Origin: an uncultured Alphaproteobacteria bacterium
Lineage (GTDB): Bacteria; Pseudomonadota; Alphaproteobacteria; MPNO01; UBA2964
DNA: 64,000 nt
Assembly: GCA_951812775.1 (NCBI GenBank)
Contig: OX638326.1
Location: forward strand, 2,925,391 to 2,989,390
Direction of reading: 5' to 3'
The first letter of the stretch is position 1. Every line of letters starts with the position of its first letter. A model generated the notes under the pieces. That model saw only the letters and a list, made by a program, of their open reading frames with translations, was not told where the DNA came from and searched no databases. The translations under genes were made by a program, and so were the position numbers. Positions 1-9,523 of this stretch are shown one piece after another.

Positions 1-2
1 AT

Positions 3-359
3 GATAAAGGGATCGAGCGGTTTTTTGATCGTCACAATCACTACACCTCGCTTGAGGCGGTGGAGATTATGCGCGAGAGTTTAAAATCGGGTGGTGAAAA
101 GCTTGGCGGAAATTTTTTTGAACGCGGTCCGCAACGGCGCCGGGCGCTAAAGAATTTTGCCCAGCGCTATTTGCCATTCCGCCCGATGTTTCTCTTTATC
201 TATATGTATGTCCTGAAAGCAGGTTTTCTGGATGGCCGGATGGGGTTGCGCTATTGCCTGCTCAAGATGTTTTTCGAATATCAGATCGTTCTCAAGGTGA
301 AGGAAATGCGGGACCCAAATTCACCGCTTTACCAGAAACATAAAGACCTTCTTGAGTAG
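3..359 (+). CDS. Family 2 glycosyltransferase, C-terminal part only
   Basis: The reading frame is open from the left edge of the window, so only about the last 118 residues are seen and the true start lies outside. The tail reads NHYTSLEA, then a basic stretch, a hydrophobic segment (FRPMFLFIYMYVLKAGF), DGRMGLRYCLLKMFFEYQ and a charged end. This is the usual C-terminus of membrane-associated family 2 glycosyltransferases of the WaaE/KdtX type, which add a sugar to the lipopolysaccharide core or a lipid-linked glycan on the cytoplasmic face. The catalytic GT-A part is not in the window, so donor and acceptor cannot be told. The following genes (asparagine synthase, methyltransferase, dehydrogenases) fit a surface polysaccharide operon. 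Confidence 0.75.
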   Translation, partial: DKGIERFFDRHNHYTSLEAVEIMRESLKSGGEKLGGNFFERGPQRRRALKNFAQRYLPFRPMFLFIYMYVLKAGFLDGRMGLRYCLLKMFFEYQIVLKVKEMRDPNSPLYQKHKDLLE

Positions 360-438
360 TCACGCAAGATATTGAAAGAAAACAACTTTTTCTGTATTCT
401 CCGAACCGAATTATTTAACTAGAGCCACAGTAAAGCCA

Positions 439-2361
439 ATGTGCGGTATTGCCGGATTTCTCGGCCCCTGGCCTGAGCAGCTGATTGACGCCATGGTCGC
501 ATCCTTGCGTCATCGCGGGCCTGATGGCGATGGTCGCGTTGTCGATGCGGAGGCCGGGGTCGCCCTTGGCCATGCCAGATTATCGATTATTGATTTGTCG
601 AATGCTGCGGCTCAACCCATGGCAAGCCCCGATGGCCGCTATACGCTGACCTTCAATGGTGAAATTTATAACTATCGCGCGCTGAGAACGTCGCTCGAAA
701 CCGCGGGTGTTACCTTCCGGACGAGCAGCGATACCGAGGTTCTGCTTCACCTTTTTATGCGTGAAGGCCCGGATTGTTTAAGCAAACTGCATGGCATCTT
801 TGCCTTCGCGATCTGGGACAAAAAAGAGCGGTGGCTGTTTATTGCCCGAGATCATCTCGGTGTTAAGCCCCTTTACTATGCCGATCTCGCCAACGGGTTT
901 TTGTTTGCCAGCGAATTGAAATCCCTTGTTCTTTGCCCTGATCTGTCGCGTGAGATTGATCCGGTTGCTGTCGCCGATCATCTCGGATTTTTATGGACGG
1001 CGGGGGAAGCGACAATGCTGCGGCAGGTCCGCAAGCTTCGTCCGGGATGTACGCTGACGGTTGATGCGAACGGTGTCCGCATTGATCAATATTACAGAAC
1101 GCCGGTCGCGAATGCTTCCGATACAGCGACGTCGGACGATCTGCAATCCCTCATTGATGAAATTGTGACAGAACAGATGGTCGCCGACGTTGAGGTCGGC
1201 GCCCTGCTGTCTGGCGGTGTTGATTCCAGCGCAATAGTCGCCTCGATGTGCCGCGTTACGGCGCCCTCAAATATCACGACGTTCTGCGCAACTGTTGAGG
1301 CACCAGATACAGGTGCCGATAATTTTGGCGACGACGAAAACTTTGCAGCGTCCGTCGCGGAAAGTTTCGGGGTTAAGCTGATCAAGGTGCCGACCGATGC
1401 TGATCTGATTGATTCTTTGCAGGATATGGTGTGGGCGTTGGATGAGCCAACGGCAGATTTCTCTGCGCTCCAGACTTTGTTTCTCGCCTGTGCGGCCCGT
1501 GAAAACGGTATCAAGGTTCTGTTGTCCGGCGTTGGCGGTGATGACCTGTTCACCGGATATGGACGGCATACAGCGGCCCTGGCCTATGCCGCCTTCAACA
1601 AGGTTCCGGGGCTGCGACATATTATTGGCGCCGTAGCTGGGTTGTTTCCGCCAAGTTCTATCATCGGGCGACGTATTAGACGGACCGGCGATCTTCTGCG
1701 GCTGGATGAGGAAGCCATGTTGGCGGATGCGATGAGTTTTTCCGCTGTGGGGGCTGACCGGCGTTTAAGTCTGATTGACTCTTCCTTGCGATCAGAGGTT
1801 CCAGCTGATGGCATCCCGGCACCCTTCAAACAGTCATATGCGGCGACGGAAGGCCGCCATCCAGTTGAGCGTTTGCTTGATTTGGAGCTCAACGGCTTTA
1901 TGCCGGATCATAATCTCAATTATACCGACAAGATGGCGATGCAGGCCGGTGTTGAAGTCCGGGTGCCGCTCTGCGACCCGCAACTTATCGATTTTGCTCG
2001 CGGCCTGCCGTTGCAGCAGCTTATCGATAGCCGCCAAACCAAAAAGATCTTGCGGGCCTCGCAAGAGGGGCGGGTGCCAGATGGCGTGTTGACCCGTTCC
2101 AAACAAGGGTTTGGTGTTCCGGTGCGAAGTTGGTTAAAAGGACCGGCGCGACCGTTGATGGAAGAGCTTACGGCCGCAGCGGCGATTGAGGAACGTGGCC
2201 TGTTTGACGCTAACGCCGTAACAAATTTGCGCGAGGATTTTTTGGCGGGAAGGATTGATGCGGCGATGACACTGTTTCCGCTGATGGCGATAGAAGCCTG
2301 GTGCCGGGCGCTTGATTCGGCACCGACAGCCGATCTGTCAGGACAGGCGGTGGCGTCATGA
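439..2361 (+). CDS. asnB: Asparagine synthase (glutamine-hydrolysing)
   Basis: The protein has 640 residues, the normal length for AsnB-type enzymes. It begins MCGIAGF, so Cys2 becomes the N-terminal nucleophile of the class II glutamine amidotransferase domain (about residues 2-215; GHARLSI and FNGEIYN motifs are present). The synthetase domain follows, with the ATP-binding SGGVDSS loop at about residues 258-264. The reaction is aspartate, glutamine and ATP to asparagine and glutamate. In polysaccharide loci such enzymes often amidate sugar uronates or other carboxylates rather than supply free asparagine; placement here between glycosyltransferase and methyltransferase genes suggests that role, but it is inference. 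The stop overlaps the next start (ATGA at 2358), indicating translational coupling. Confidence 0.93.
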   Translation: MCGIAGFLGPWPEQLIDAMVASLRHRGPDGDGRVVDAEAGVALGHARLSIIDLSNAAAQPMASPDGRYTLTFNGEIYNYRALRTSLETAGVTFRTSSDTEVLLHLFMREGPDCLSKLHGIFAFAIWDKKERWLFIARDHLGVKPLYYADLANGFLFASELKSLVLCPDLSREIDPVAVADHLGFLWTAGEATMLRQVRKLRPGCTLTVDANGVRIDQYYRTPVANASDTATSDDLQSLIDEIVTEQMVADVEVGALLSGGVDSSAIVASMCRVTAPSNITTFCATVEAPDTGADNFGDDENFAASVAESFGVKLIKVPTDADLIDSLQDMVWALDEPTADFSALQTLFLACAARENGIKVLLSGVGGDDLFTGYGRHTAALAYAAFNKVPGLRHIIGAVAGLFPPSSIIGRRIRRTGDLLRLDEEAMLADAMSFSAVGADRRLSLIDSSLRSEVPADGIPAPFKQSYAATEGRHPVERLLDLELNGFMPDHNLNYTDKMAMQAGVEVRVPLCDPQLIDFARGLPLQQLIDSRQTKKILRASQEGRVPDGVLTRSKQGFGVPVRSWLKGPARPLMEELTAAAAIEERGLFDANAVTNLREDFLAGRIDAAMTLFPLMAIEAWCRALDSAPTADLSGQAVAS

Positions 2362-2927
2362 GTTTTCGTCTGAATACCGACCCCTCTTTCAGCTTCCGAA
2401 AAATAGAAAAGCTGCTTTTGGCGGCCAAGTTGTTCTGTCGCTTTCCACGCTCCCATGGCGCCTGGCCAAAATATGAATATCTCAAGCCCTGGATCATTGA
2501 TCAGCGCCCCGCGGCGGTTATCGATGTCGGCATCAATATCGGCCAGTTTCTGCATCTCGCCTATCGGCTTTGGCCTGAGGCTAAAATTATCGGGGTTGAA
2601 CCGATCTCTGATCTCGCAGACAAAATGGCCGGCTTGTATCAGGCGGACTCACGCGTCTCCGTAGAGGCCTGTGCGGCTAGCGATAAAGCCAGTGAAGCAA
2701 CTTTTCATATTACCAAAAACAGCCAGAACAGCTCTCTACTGGAACCGTCAGAGAGCTTTGTTGCGGACCGGCCGGATGACGGGGCGGGTGGCTTTGATGA
2801 TATCTACCGGTATCTGGCAGATCGCGGCATGGAGTATGCCGGGCCGCTGGGAACGCTGACCTCAAAAAAAACCGGACGTGTTCGGCAGGAAGATGCAGTA
2901 TTTGTAAAGCGGCAAACGCCAGCGTGA
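2358..2927 (+). pseudogene. FkbM-family methyltransferase with internal deletion
   Basis: The N-terminal half looks like an FkbM-type SAM-dependent O-methyltransferase: DVGINIGQF (motif I region, about residues 56-64), then GVEPISD, and the SSLLEPSE stretch. The C-terminal 45 residues also match the family end: FDDIYRYLADRGMEYAG and a final DAVFVKR. Between about residues 135 and 143 the expected 70-90 residues are absent, including the LKIDVQG-like acidic motif and the strand-helix pairs that complete the Rossmann fold. The frame is kept, so this looks like an in-frame internal deletion giving a 189-residue product instead of roughly 260-280. A working enzyme is unlikely. The gene is coupled to asnB upstream and presumably modified a glycan when intact. 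Confidence 0.7.
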
Positions 2928-2961
2928 TTTAGCGTGATGCAGTGTGTAAAGGTGTAAGAGT

Positions 2962-5127
2962 ATGAAACAGATCGTTCAAAGTGCCCGGTCAGGAAAGCTG
3001 GCTCTCAAGGAAGTTCCCGATCCCAAAGTCCGGTCGGGTCATGTCCTGGTTCGCAATCGGTCTTCTCTTATATCTGCCGGCACTGAACGCATGGTCGTGC
3101 AGTTTGCCAAGAAGAGTCTGGCGGCCAAAGCAAAGGCGCGTCCTGATCTGGTGCGCAAGGTTTTCGATAAAACCAAACGTGACGGCATTGCCTCAACGAT
3201 CCGCGCTGTATTGGCAAGGCTCGATGAGCCGTTACCGTTGGGGTATTCCGCCTGCGGCGATGTCATTGCAGTTGGCGATGGCGCTGAAGGAAAGTTCCGT
3301 GTCGGTCAGCGGATCGCGGTTGCAGGTGCCGGACTTGCCAATCATGCAGACTTTAACGTTGTGCCGATCAATCTCGCCTCGCCGGTGCCCGCAGACGTCA
3401 ATGATGAGGAAGCCTGCTTTGGCACGTTGGGATCAATTGCCCTGCATGGTGTGCGGAACATGGAGCTGGAGTTCGGCGATTGTGCGGCGGTTATTGGCGC
3501 TGGCCTGGTTGGCCAGCTTGCAGCCCAACTATTGGAGCTGGCGGGCATCCGGGTTGCCGTCTTTGACTATAATGCCGGACGTCTTGAGCTGGCGCGTTAT
3601 GGCCGCGCAGAATTGACCTGGGATATTGGCAATGGTGATCCGACCGAAGCTGTTATGGATTTTACCGATGGGCGAGGCTGCGATGGCGTGCTGATCGCCG
3701 CGGCTACGGATTCGAGCGAACCCTTTAATCTTGCGGCGAATATCGCGCGGGATCGGGCCAGGGTCAGTCTTGTTGGCATTACCGGCACCGAAGTGCCTTA
3801 CCGCGAGTTCATGCATAAAGAGTTGTCGGTCGTGGTGTCGCGATCTTATGGCCCTGGCCGGTACGACCCGGATTTCGAAGGCCGCGGCATGAAGTATCCG
3901 TTGGGTTGGGTACCCTGGACGGAAACCCGTAATCTCGAAGAGGTGGTGCGTCGCATGTCGCGCGCCAGCGATCACCGGCTTGCCGTCGAGCCGCTAATTA
4001 CCCATCGCTTTGATTTTGACAAAGCCGAAGAGGCTTACGCGATGGTCACAGACAATACCGAGCCTCATCTCGGGGTGGTTCTGAACTATACAAAAGAAGA
4101 AAAGAATCCGGTTTCCGGGTTACGGATTCCTATCACGGTGTCTGGAGCCAAGAAATCGGGCGATTGTGTTTTGGGTGTCGTTGGTGCCGGGTCATTTGCG
4201 CGGACCATGCTGTTGCCGCGTCTCAAGAATATGAAAAACTGTCGTTTGCATACAATTGCAACACAGCGAGGCATTTCGGCGGAACACAGCCAGGAAACGT
4301 TCGGGTTTGAGTTCTCCGCTGCTGACGAAGCCGCGGTATTTGAAAATGATGAAATCAATGCCGTCTTAATCACGACGCCCCATTCGAGCCATGCCGGTCT
4401 AACGGCCGCTGCCCTTGCAGCCGGAAAGAATGTGCTGGTTGAAAAACCGTTGGCGCTTGATCGGGAGCAGCTAAATGCCGTGATCGAAGCACGCAACGGA
4501 TCGGATGCTTTTTTTCAGGTCGGCTTTAATCGCCGGTTCGCCCCGATGGCGATCCAGATGCGCGACCGGCTGGCGGCGCTACCCGCGCCCCGCGTTGTGC
4601 TCCTGCGTGTTAATGCCGGTCAATTGCCAAAAGAAAGTTGGCAGAATGCGCCAGAGGAAGGTAACGGCCGCATCCTCGGCGAGATGTGTCACTTTGTTGA
4701 TCTCGCCCGGTTCTTAATCGGTTCTCCGATTAGTTCGGTTCAGGCGGCGGCGGCCTCTGCAACGCGCGGCGCCTGTGATGACCTGACGGCGACGCTCAAT
4801 TTCAATGATGGTAGTCTGGCAACAATTGCATATACGGCGAAAGGCGACACCGCTTTTTCAAAGGAACTCTTTGAAGCCTATGCCGGTGGTGTCGTGATCA
4901 TGATCGATAATTTCCGGTCAATCACCGTTGTGGCCGATGGTAGCGAAAAGAAAAGTGGTGCCGGGCTTGATCAGGACAAGGGGCACAAGGGAGAACTTGA
5001 AGCGTTTGTCGCGGCGACCGCAACAGGCGCCACCGCTCCGGTCGATGAAGGCGAGATCGTCGAGGTAAGCCTTGCGACGATTGCGATTGGTGAATCGCTG
5101 CGCACCGGCGCCCCTGTTTCTCTGTAA
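2962..5127 (+). CDS. Fused zinc-type alcohol dehydrogenase / Gfo-Idh-MocA oxidoreductase
   Basis: The 721-residue protein joins two dehydrogenases. The first (about residues 1-380) is an MDR alcohol dehydrogenase-like unit with the nucleotide-binding GAGLVGQLAAQ near residue 179. The second (from about residue 400) is a Gfo/Idh/MocA unit starting VLGVVGAGSFA near residue 404, with the characteristic VEKPLAL at about residue 493. Such bi-domain oxidoreductases are typical of exopolysaccharide and capsule clusters, where they are thought to oxidise or epimerise a nucleotide sugar; the substrate is not known. Length is normal and the frame is clean. The gene sits 11 bp before the heparinase-like gene, so the two are probably co-transcribed. 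Confidence 0.85.
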   Translation: MKQIVQSARSGKLALKEVPDPKVRSGHVLVRNRSSLISAGTERMVVQFAKKSLAAKAKARPDLVRKVFDKTKRDGIASTIRAVLARLDEPLPLGYSACGDVIAVGDGAEGKFRVGQRIAVAGAGLANHADFNVVPINLASPVPADVNDEEACFGTLGSIALHGVRNMELEFGDCAAVIGAGLVGQLAAQLLELAGIRVAVFDYNAGRLELARYGRAELTWDIGNGDPTEAVMDFTDGRGCDGVLIAAATDSSEPFNLAANIARDRARVSLVGITGTEVPYREFMHKELSVVVSRSYGPGRYDPDFEGRGMKYPLGWVPWTETRNLEEVVRRMSRASDHRLAVEPLITHRFDFDKAEEAYAMVTDNTEPHLGVVLNYTKEEKNPVSGLRIPITVSGAKKSGDCVLGVVGAGSFARTMLLPRLKNMKNCRLHTIATQRGISAEHSQETFGFEFSAADEAAVFENDEINAVLITTPHSSHAGLTAAALAAGKNVLVEKPLALDREQLNAVIEARNGSDAFFQVGFNRRFAPMAIQMRDRLAALPAPRVVLLRVNAGQLPKESWQNAPEEGNGRILGEMCHFVDLARFLIGSPISSVQAAAASATRGACDDLTATLNFNDGSLATIAYTAKGDTAFSKELFEAYAGGVVIMIDNFRSITVVADGSEKKSGAGLDQDKGHKGELEAFVAATATGATAPVDEGEIVEVSLATIAIGESLRTGAPVSL

Positions 5128-5138
5128 GATCGTTTTCG

Positions 5139-6926
5139 ATGAATCTCTCTCGCCTGTGGCGCACTGTTAAGTATCTCAGCGCGGAGCAATGGTTTTATCG
5201 CTTTGTGTGTCGGGGTGAACGCGCGCGTATGGGGATGTTTCCCGCAGCGACGCGAAAACGCATCGATCGGGCGGCTGACGCTTTGCCGGTACCGGATGTT
5301 TGTCGTCCTGAACTACGGAAGATTGCCGAGGCGGTTTTGCTGCTGCAGCACACAGTCCATGGCTATGACCCCAGCGGCGTGCGTGTCGGAAAATTCAGCC
5401 TGCTTAATCAGGATTTTGATTTTGGGTCTGTCGAGAATATTTTCTGGCGCGGTGAATTTCATGAAGGGAACAACCCCCTTCGCCGTATGAACCTCGCTTA
5501 TATGGGATATGTCGTGCCGCTGCTCGCTGAAGGTAAAGAAGGCGATCTCGACATCGTTTGCCAAATCCTTGACGGTTTGGAAGACCAGAACCCGTGGTCG
5601 GCTCCAGGAGTTTTTCGCGATGTCTGGAACGCCTATACGGCGAGCCATCGCCTGACCAACCTGTTGTCTGGCCTTGCACTCTTTAGGCAGGCGGGGGCGT
5701 CGTCTTCCGAAGAAGCTGAAGCGCGGATCCTCGACCATACCCGTTTATGCGCTGCCTTTATTCGGGCAAATCTGGAACGCGATCTGCAATATAATCACCT
5801 GCTTAAGAATTATGTTGCGCTGACAGTCTTCTCTGCAGCGGTTGGCGGTTTGCCTGCGTCATTTGGGTTTCTGCCGAAAGCGCTTCGAAAGTCCGTGGCG
5901 CAAAATATATTACCCGATGGTGGGCACGCCGAACGCTGTCCGATGTACCATGTTCTTTCCATTCTCGATTTTGAAGTTCTGTGCGCTAGCGGCGTTTTTG
6001 ATGATGAACTGTCAAATCTGCTTGCTAAAACCAAAGCAGATATGGAGGGCGCGTTGCCGGTGATGAGTCATCCTGACGGGGAAGTTGCCCTGTTCAATGA
6101 TTCCTGGATTGGCGAAGCACCGCCGGCCGATCAAATTGTTGATCTCGCTGGAACAGCGGAGACAGTTCGATTGCGGGATGCCGGCTATGTCCGTCTGGGC
6201 CGGGGTGGCGATGCGGTGATTTTCGATTGCGGTCTTTGTGGTCCCGATGACAACCCCGGTCATGCCCATGCTGACTTTTTGTCCATCGAAGCGTCGGTCA
6301 ATAGACATCGCCTGATTGTTGATCCTGCCATTCCCACCTACACGGCGGGTGAGCTTCGCAATGTTTCGCGTTCTGCCGCATCGCACAATGGTCCCCATCT
6401 GTCGGGTGTCGAACCGATAGAATTCTGGAAATCGTTTCGCGTTGGTCGTCGTGGCAGAGCTGCGGAACTCAGGTCTGATGACTTAGCCGAATTTGCGCCT
6501 ATCTGGTGTGCCGGGCGCCACGACGGCTATGCGCATATTGGTGTGGAGACGCGGCGCTATATCGCTCTTTGGCCAGGCGAGTCTTTACTCATCTGCGACC
6601 TTATGCAGGGGAATTTCGCTACCGAGAGCGCAAGCAGTTTTCTGATTCCACAGGCATGGGATATTAAGGAATCGGGTCCGCTATCTTTTAGCCAAGAAGG
6701 TGTAACAATCACAGTTGAAGCGCTGATTGGTGAGCTGTCCCGGCCGGACAATGACGGGTACTGGCCGCGATTTGGTGTTGAAATGCCCGCCCATAAAATT
6801 TCTGTTTCTCCGGTGCAGAATGGGGATCAGCGTTTTGTAGCTCTCTGGTTAAGCTGGTCCGATGTGGCAACACCCCTGGAACCCGAAGCGCTTTCAGGGC
6901 TGTTCGACAGGCTCTCAGCTTGTTAA
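5139..6926 (+). CDS. Heparinase II/III-like family protein
   Basis: The protein has 595 residues. The N-terminal half is an alpha-helical toroid-like domain (ENIFWRGEF, NPWSAPGVFRDVWNAY) and the C-terminal half a beta-sandwich with GHAHADFLSIEASVN near residue 377, the histidine-bearing motif of the heparinase II/III family. Members cleave uronate-containing polysaccharides by beta-elimination. In capsule clusters the enzyme is usually coupled to a bi-domain oxidoreductase, as here, and may edit the glycan during export or turnover. No convincing Sec signal peptide is visible at the N-terminus (MNLSRLWRTVKYLSAEQW), which is common for these cluster-associated members. The substrate is unknown. 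Confidence 0.85.
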   Translation: MNLSRLWRTVKYLSAEQWFYRFVCRGERARMGMFPAATRKRIDRAADALPVPDVCRPELRKIAEAVLLLQHTVHGYDPSGVRVGKFSLLNQDFDFGSVENIFWRGEFHEGNNPLRRMNLAYMGYVVPLLAEGKEGDLDIVCQILDGLEDQNPWSAPGVFRDVWNAYTASHRLTNLLSGLALFRQAGASSSEEAEARILDHTRLCAAFIRANLERDLQYNHLLKNYVALTVFSAAVGGLPASFGFLPKALRKSVAQNILPDGGHAERCPMYHVLSILDFEVLCASGVFDDELSNLLAKTKADMEGALPVMSHPDGEVALFNDSWIGEAPPADQIVDLAGTAETVRLRDAGYVRLGRGGDAVIFDCGLCGPDDNPGHAHADFLSIEASVNRHRLIVDPAIPTYTAGELRNVSRSAASHNGPHLSGVEPIEFWKSFRVGRRGRAAELRSDDLAEFAPIWCAGRHDGYAHIGVETRRYIALWPGESLLICDLMQGNFATESASSFLIPQAWDIKESGPLSFSQEGVTITVEALIGELSRPDNDGYWPRFGVEMPAHKISVSPVQNGDQRFVALWLSWSDVATPLEPEALSGLFDRLSAC

Positions 6927-6952
6927 AAGGCGCCTAGATTGCGAGGTTGAGT

Positions 6953-8000
6953 ATGAAAGTAATTATCTGCGGTCTTGGGTATGTTGGTGTTACGGCGGCG
7001 GCTTGTCTGATCAAGGACGGCCACCATGTTGTCGGTGGCGCAGGAAATCGGCGAAACATTGGCAGCGATGCCCGCCCGCGATAAAGCGCCGTTGATCGTT
7101 TTTCGCAGTACCATGCCACCCGGCACCATGGAAGGTAAGATCATTCCAGCGCTGACGGCATTGGCTGGAGCCCCCGGCGAGCGCTATGAAATCGCCTTCA
7201 ATCCGGAATTCTTGCGGGAATCGACCGCTATTGCTGATTATTATGCGCCGGCGAAAATTGTCATCGGTGAACGGGAAGCAGGGGTCTCGCAGAAACTGCG
7301 CGGGCTCTATGCTGGGATAGAGGCGCCGATTTTTGAGATGCCGTTTACCGCGGCTGAAATGGTCAAGCTAACCGACAACTCCTTTCATGCTTTGAAAGTC
7401 GCGTTTGGCAATGAGGTTGGCCGTATTGCCCTCGACCTGTCTGTTGATCCACAACATGTTATTGATGCCTTCCTGGCTGATACGCGGCTCAATATTTCGC
7501 CGGCCTATTTCCGACCGGGTGGACCGTTTGGCGGTTCCTGTCTGCCAAAAGATTTGCGCGCCGTAAACGCGCTGGCAAGTTCGCGCGGTATTCAGATTCC
7601 GGTGATTGCCTCGGCATTGCCCTCCAATGCGGCGCATAAATCATTCCTCGCCGACCGGGTTATGGCTCAGGCCGCACCTGGGACGACGATTCTGCTCCTT
7701 GGCCTGTCATTTAAATCGGACACTGATGATTTGCGCGAAAGTCCGCTGATTGATCTTGCCGAAACACTAATTGGCAAAGGGTATGATCTCCGCATTTTTG
7801 ATCCCGACCTCAAAGGTCGCACGCTAATCGGGGCAAACCTGCGTTTTGTCGAAGAACATTTGCCGCATCTGTCACGGCTGCTCGTTGAAGATATTAGTGA
7901 TGTCAGTGACCCCGGTCTCGTGGTGATTGGCAAGCCGATGAAGGCCGTGACCAATACACTCGATCCATCGCTTTCAGTGATCAACATGGCATTGCTCTAG
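6953..8000 (+). pseudogene. UDP-glucose/GDP-mannose dehydrogenase, deleted and frameshifted
   Basis: An ATG at 6953 behind a GAGGTTGAG-like ribosome site starts MKVIICGLGYVGVTAAACL, the NAD-binding start of the family. After about 28 residues (HHVVG) the frame runs to a stop at 7082. The homologous protein resumes in another frame at about 7026 (SVAQEIGETLA) and continues intact to 8000 with FRSTMPPGTMEG, the central EMVKLTDNSFHALKVAFGNE segment, and the catalytic GGPFGGSCLPKDL cysteine motif. About 80 residues that normally complete the Rossmann fold, including the conserved VGTP, are missing. Such enzymes make UDP-glucuronate or a related uronate for surface glycans. A shorter product from TTG 7026 would lack the NAD fold, so function is doubtful. 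Confidence 0.8.
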
Positions 8001-8015
8001 GCATCGGCGAGCACG

Positions 8016-9335
8016 ATGGCGAAAAACCCAACACCAGCTTCCGGAAATTTGCCGGGCGAGATGCAGGTTGAACCTGCACCACGTACATTTTCTATCGCCA
8101 TCGCCTATTCCCGCACGCCCCTACCGATGACGCGGGCAGATCAAATGACCGTCGTACATTTGATTTCCTTCTTGTCTGCCCGAGGTCATGACATTGATCT
8201 GTATGGCCTCGATATCGGCGAGCCTATGACAGAGCAGCAAAAACAATGGCTCGAACAACATTGTCGGACTGTTCATTTAAAACCCCATGGGCTGTTGCGG
8301 AGTGCCTTGGGTGCTCTGCGGGGACTGCTTCAGGGGTTTCCCTTGCAGGTTGGCTGGTTCATTAACAGCGCTCAGCGCGCAGATATCCGGAAAGGAATTT
8401 CCGACGTTGATATTGGCTACAGCTATTACATCCGTAGTGCTGAGACGATGCGCGATATCTATCCCGCCAAACCGACCTTTGTTGCGATGCAGCTATCGCA
8501 ATCTCTTAATACTCGCCGAATGGTGGCACATTACCGCAACCTCAAAGAGAAACTTCTTTACGCTGTTGAAAGCCGATTAGTCCGAAACTATGAAGTGCGC
8601 GTGTGGTCAGACTTTTCCCGCACAGTTCTTATCGGTGAACAGGACGTCGCTGAAATTCGCGGCATTTGCCAGGAGAAGAACCTCCCTGAAATCAACAATG
8701 TTTTCTTTGGGCCACATGGCACGGATATTTCGCGTTTTGCGCCGCGCGAAGAGGTAACGCCCGATCCTTGTTCGATGGTCTTCAATGGTGTCTTGTGGAC
8801 CTATACCAATGTTCATGCCATCGCTTGGTTCGCCGCCCATGTCTGGCCACTGGTAAAGCAAGCGGAACCGAGAGCAACATTGATGATCGTTGGCCGCGAT
8901 CCCCGACCAGAGGTGATCGCGCTCGGCGAGATGAATGGCATCATCGTGACAGGGGAGGTTGAAAACCCCGCAGACTATATTTCCAAGGCAGCGCTTTGCA
9001 TTGATCCAGTGCAGGCTGGCGCGGGGATGCAAAACAAGATGGTCGAGTTCATGGCCATGGGCAAACCCATTGTCGCAACCACGGTGGCGAATGAAGGCAT
9101 CGGGGCTGAACCTGGCGCACATGTGGTCCTGGCAGACGAGCCCGAAGATATGGCGAAAGAAATTCTTCAATTATTTGCGGAACCTGATCGGGCAACAGCC
9201 ATTGGTATTGCAGCGCGGAAGTTTGTCGAAGAAAACTGGACGTGGGAGGCGCATTTCCTGCGGCTTGAAGCGGAAATGCTCACAGCAATTGACGAGCTGG
9301 CGGTTCGAAATGGCGCCGGAACACCCGATGATTGA
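8016..9335 (+). CDS. Family 4-type glycosyltransferase
   Basis: The 439-residue protein has the two-domain layout of GT-B glycosyltransferases. The N-terminal part (FSIAIAYSRTPLPMTRADQM, then LISFLSARGHDIDLY) resembles acceptor domains; the C-terminal part has FFGPHGTDISRF, a LMIVGRDPRPEV strand, the GAGMQNKMVEFMAMGKPIV segment and the EGIGAE loop that bind the nucleotide sugar in glycosyltransferase group 1 proteins. It acts in the cytoplasm on a lipid-linked or LPS-type acceptor. Start at ATG 8016, 16 bp after the broken dehydrogenase gene, so it belongs to the same polysaccharide operon. Donor sugar cannot be inferred. Confidence 0.85.
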   Translation: MAKNPTPASGNLPGEMQVEPAPRTFSIAIAYSRTPLPMTRADQMTVVHLISFLSARGHDIDLYGLDIGEPMTEQQKQWLEQHCRTVHLKPHGLLRSALGALRGLLQGFPLQVGWFINSAQRADIRKGISDVDIGYSYYIRSAETMRDIYPAKPTFVAMQLSQSLNTRRMVAHYRNLKEKLLYAVESRLVRNYEVRVWSDFSRTVLIGEQDVAEIRGICQEKNLPEINNVFFGPHGTDISRFAPREEVTPDPCSMVFNGVLWTYTNVHAIAWFAAHVWPLVKQAEPRATLMIVGRDPRPEVIALGEMNGIIVTGEVENPADYISKAALCIDPVQAGAGMQNKMVEFMAMGKPIVATTVANEGIGAEPGAHVVLADEPEDMAKEILQLFAEPDRATAIGIAARKFVEENWTWEAHFLRLEAEMLTAIDELAVRNGAGTPDD

Positions 9336-9523
9336 TTCGCTTCCTGGGCTGGGGATAAAACATAATTCGGGGATAACTGGTTTTAGTCATAGAAATCAAC
9401 CATTTATAGGCCGTATATCTGGAGCATAGCTGTGGATAATTTGTGGAAAGAAAGGGATTTTGATTGCCATCGAAACCGACCAAAATGGCCTTGGTTTTAA
9501 AGACAAAGTGACTGCGCCAAACC

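Noticed and set aside
1920-2555. Open minus-strand frame opposite the end of asnB.
   Set aside because: It overlaps two coupled plus-strand genes and has no recognisable protein features.
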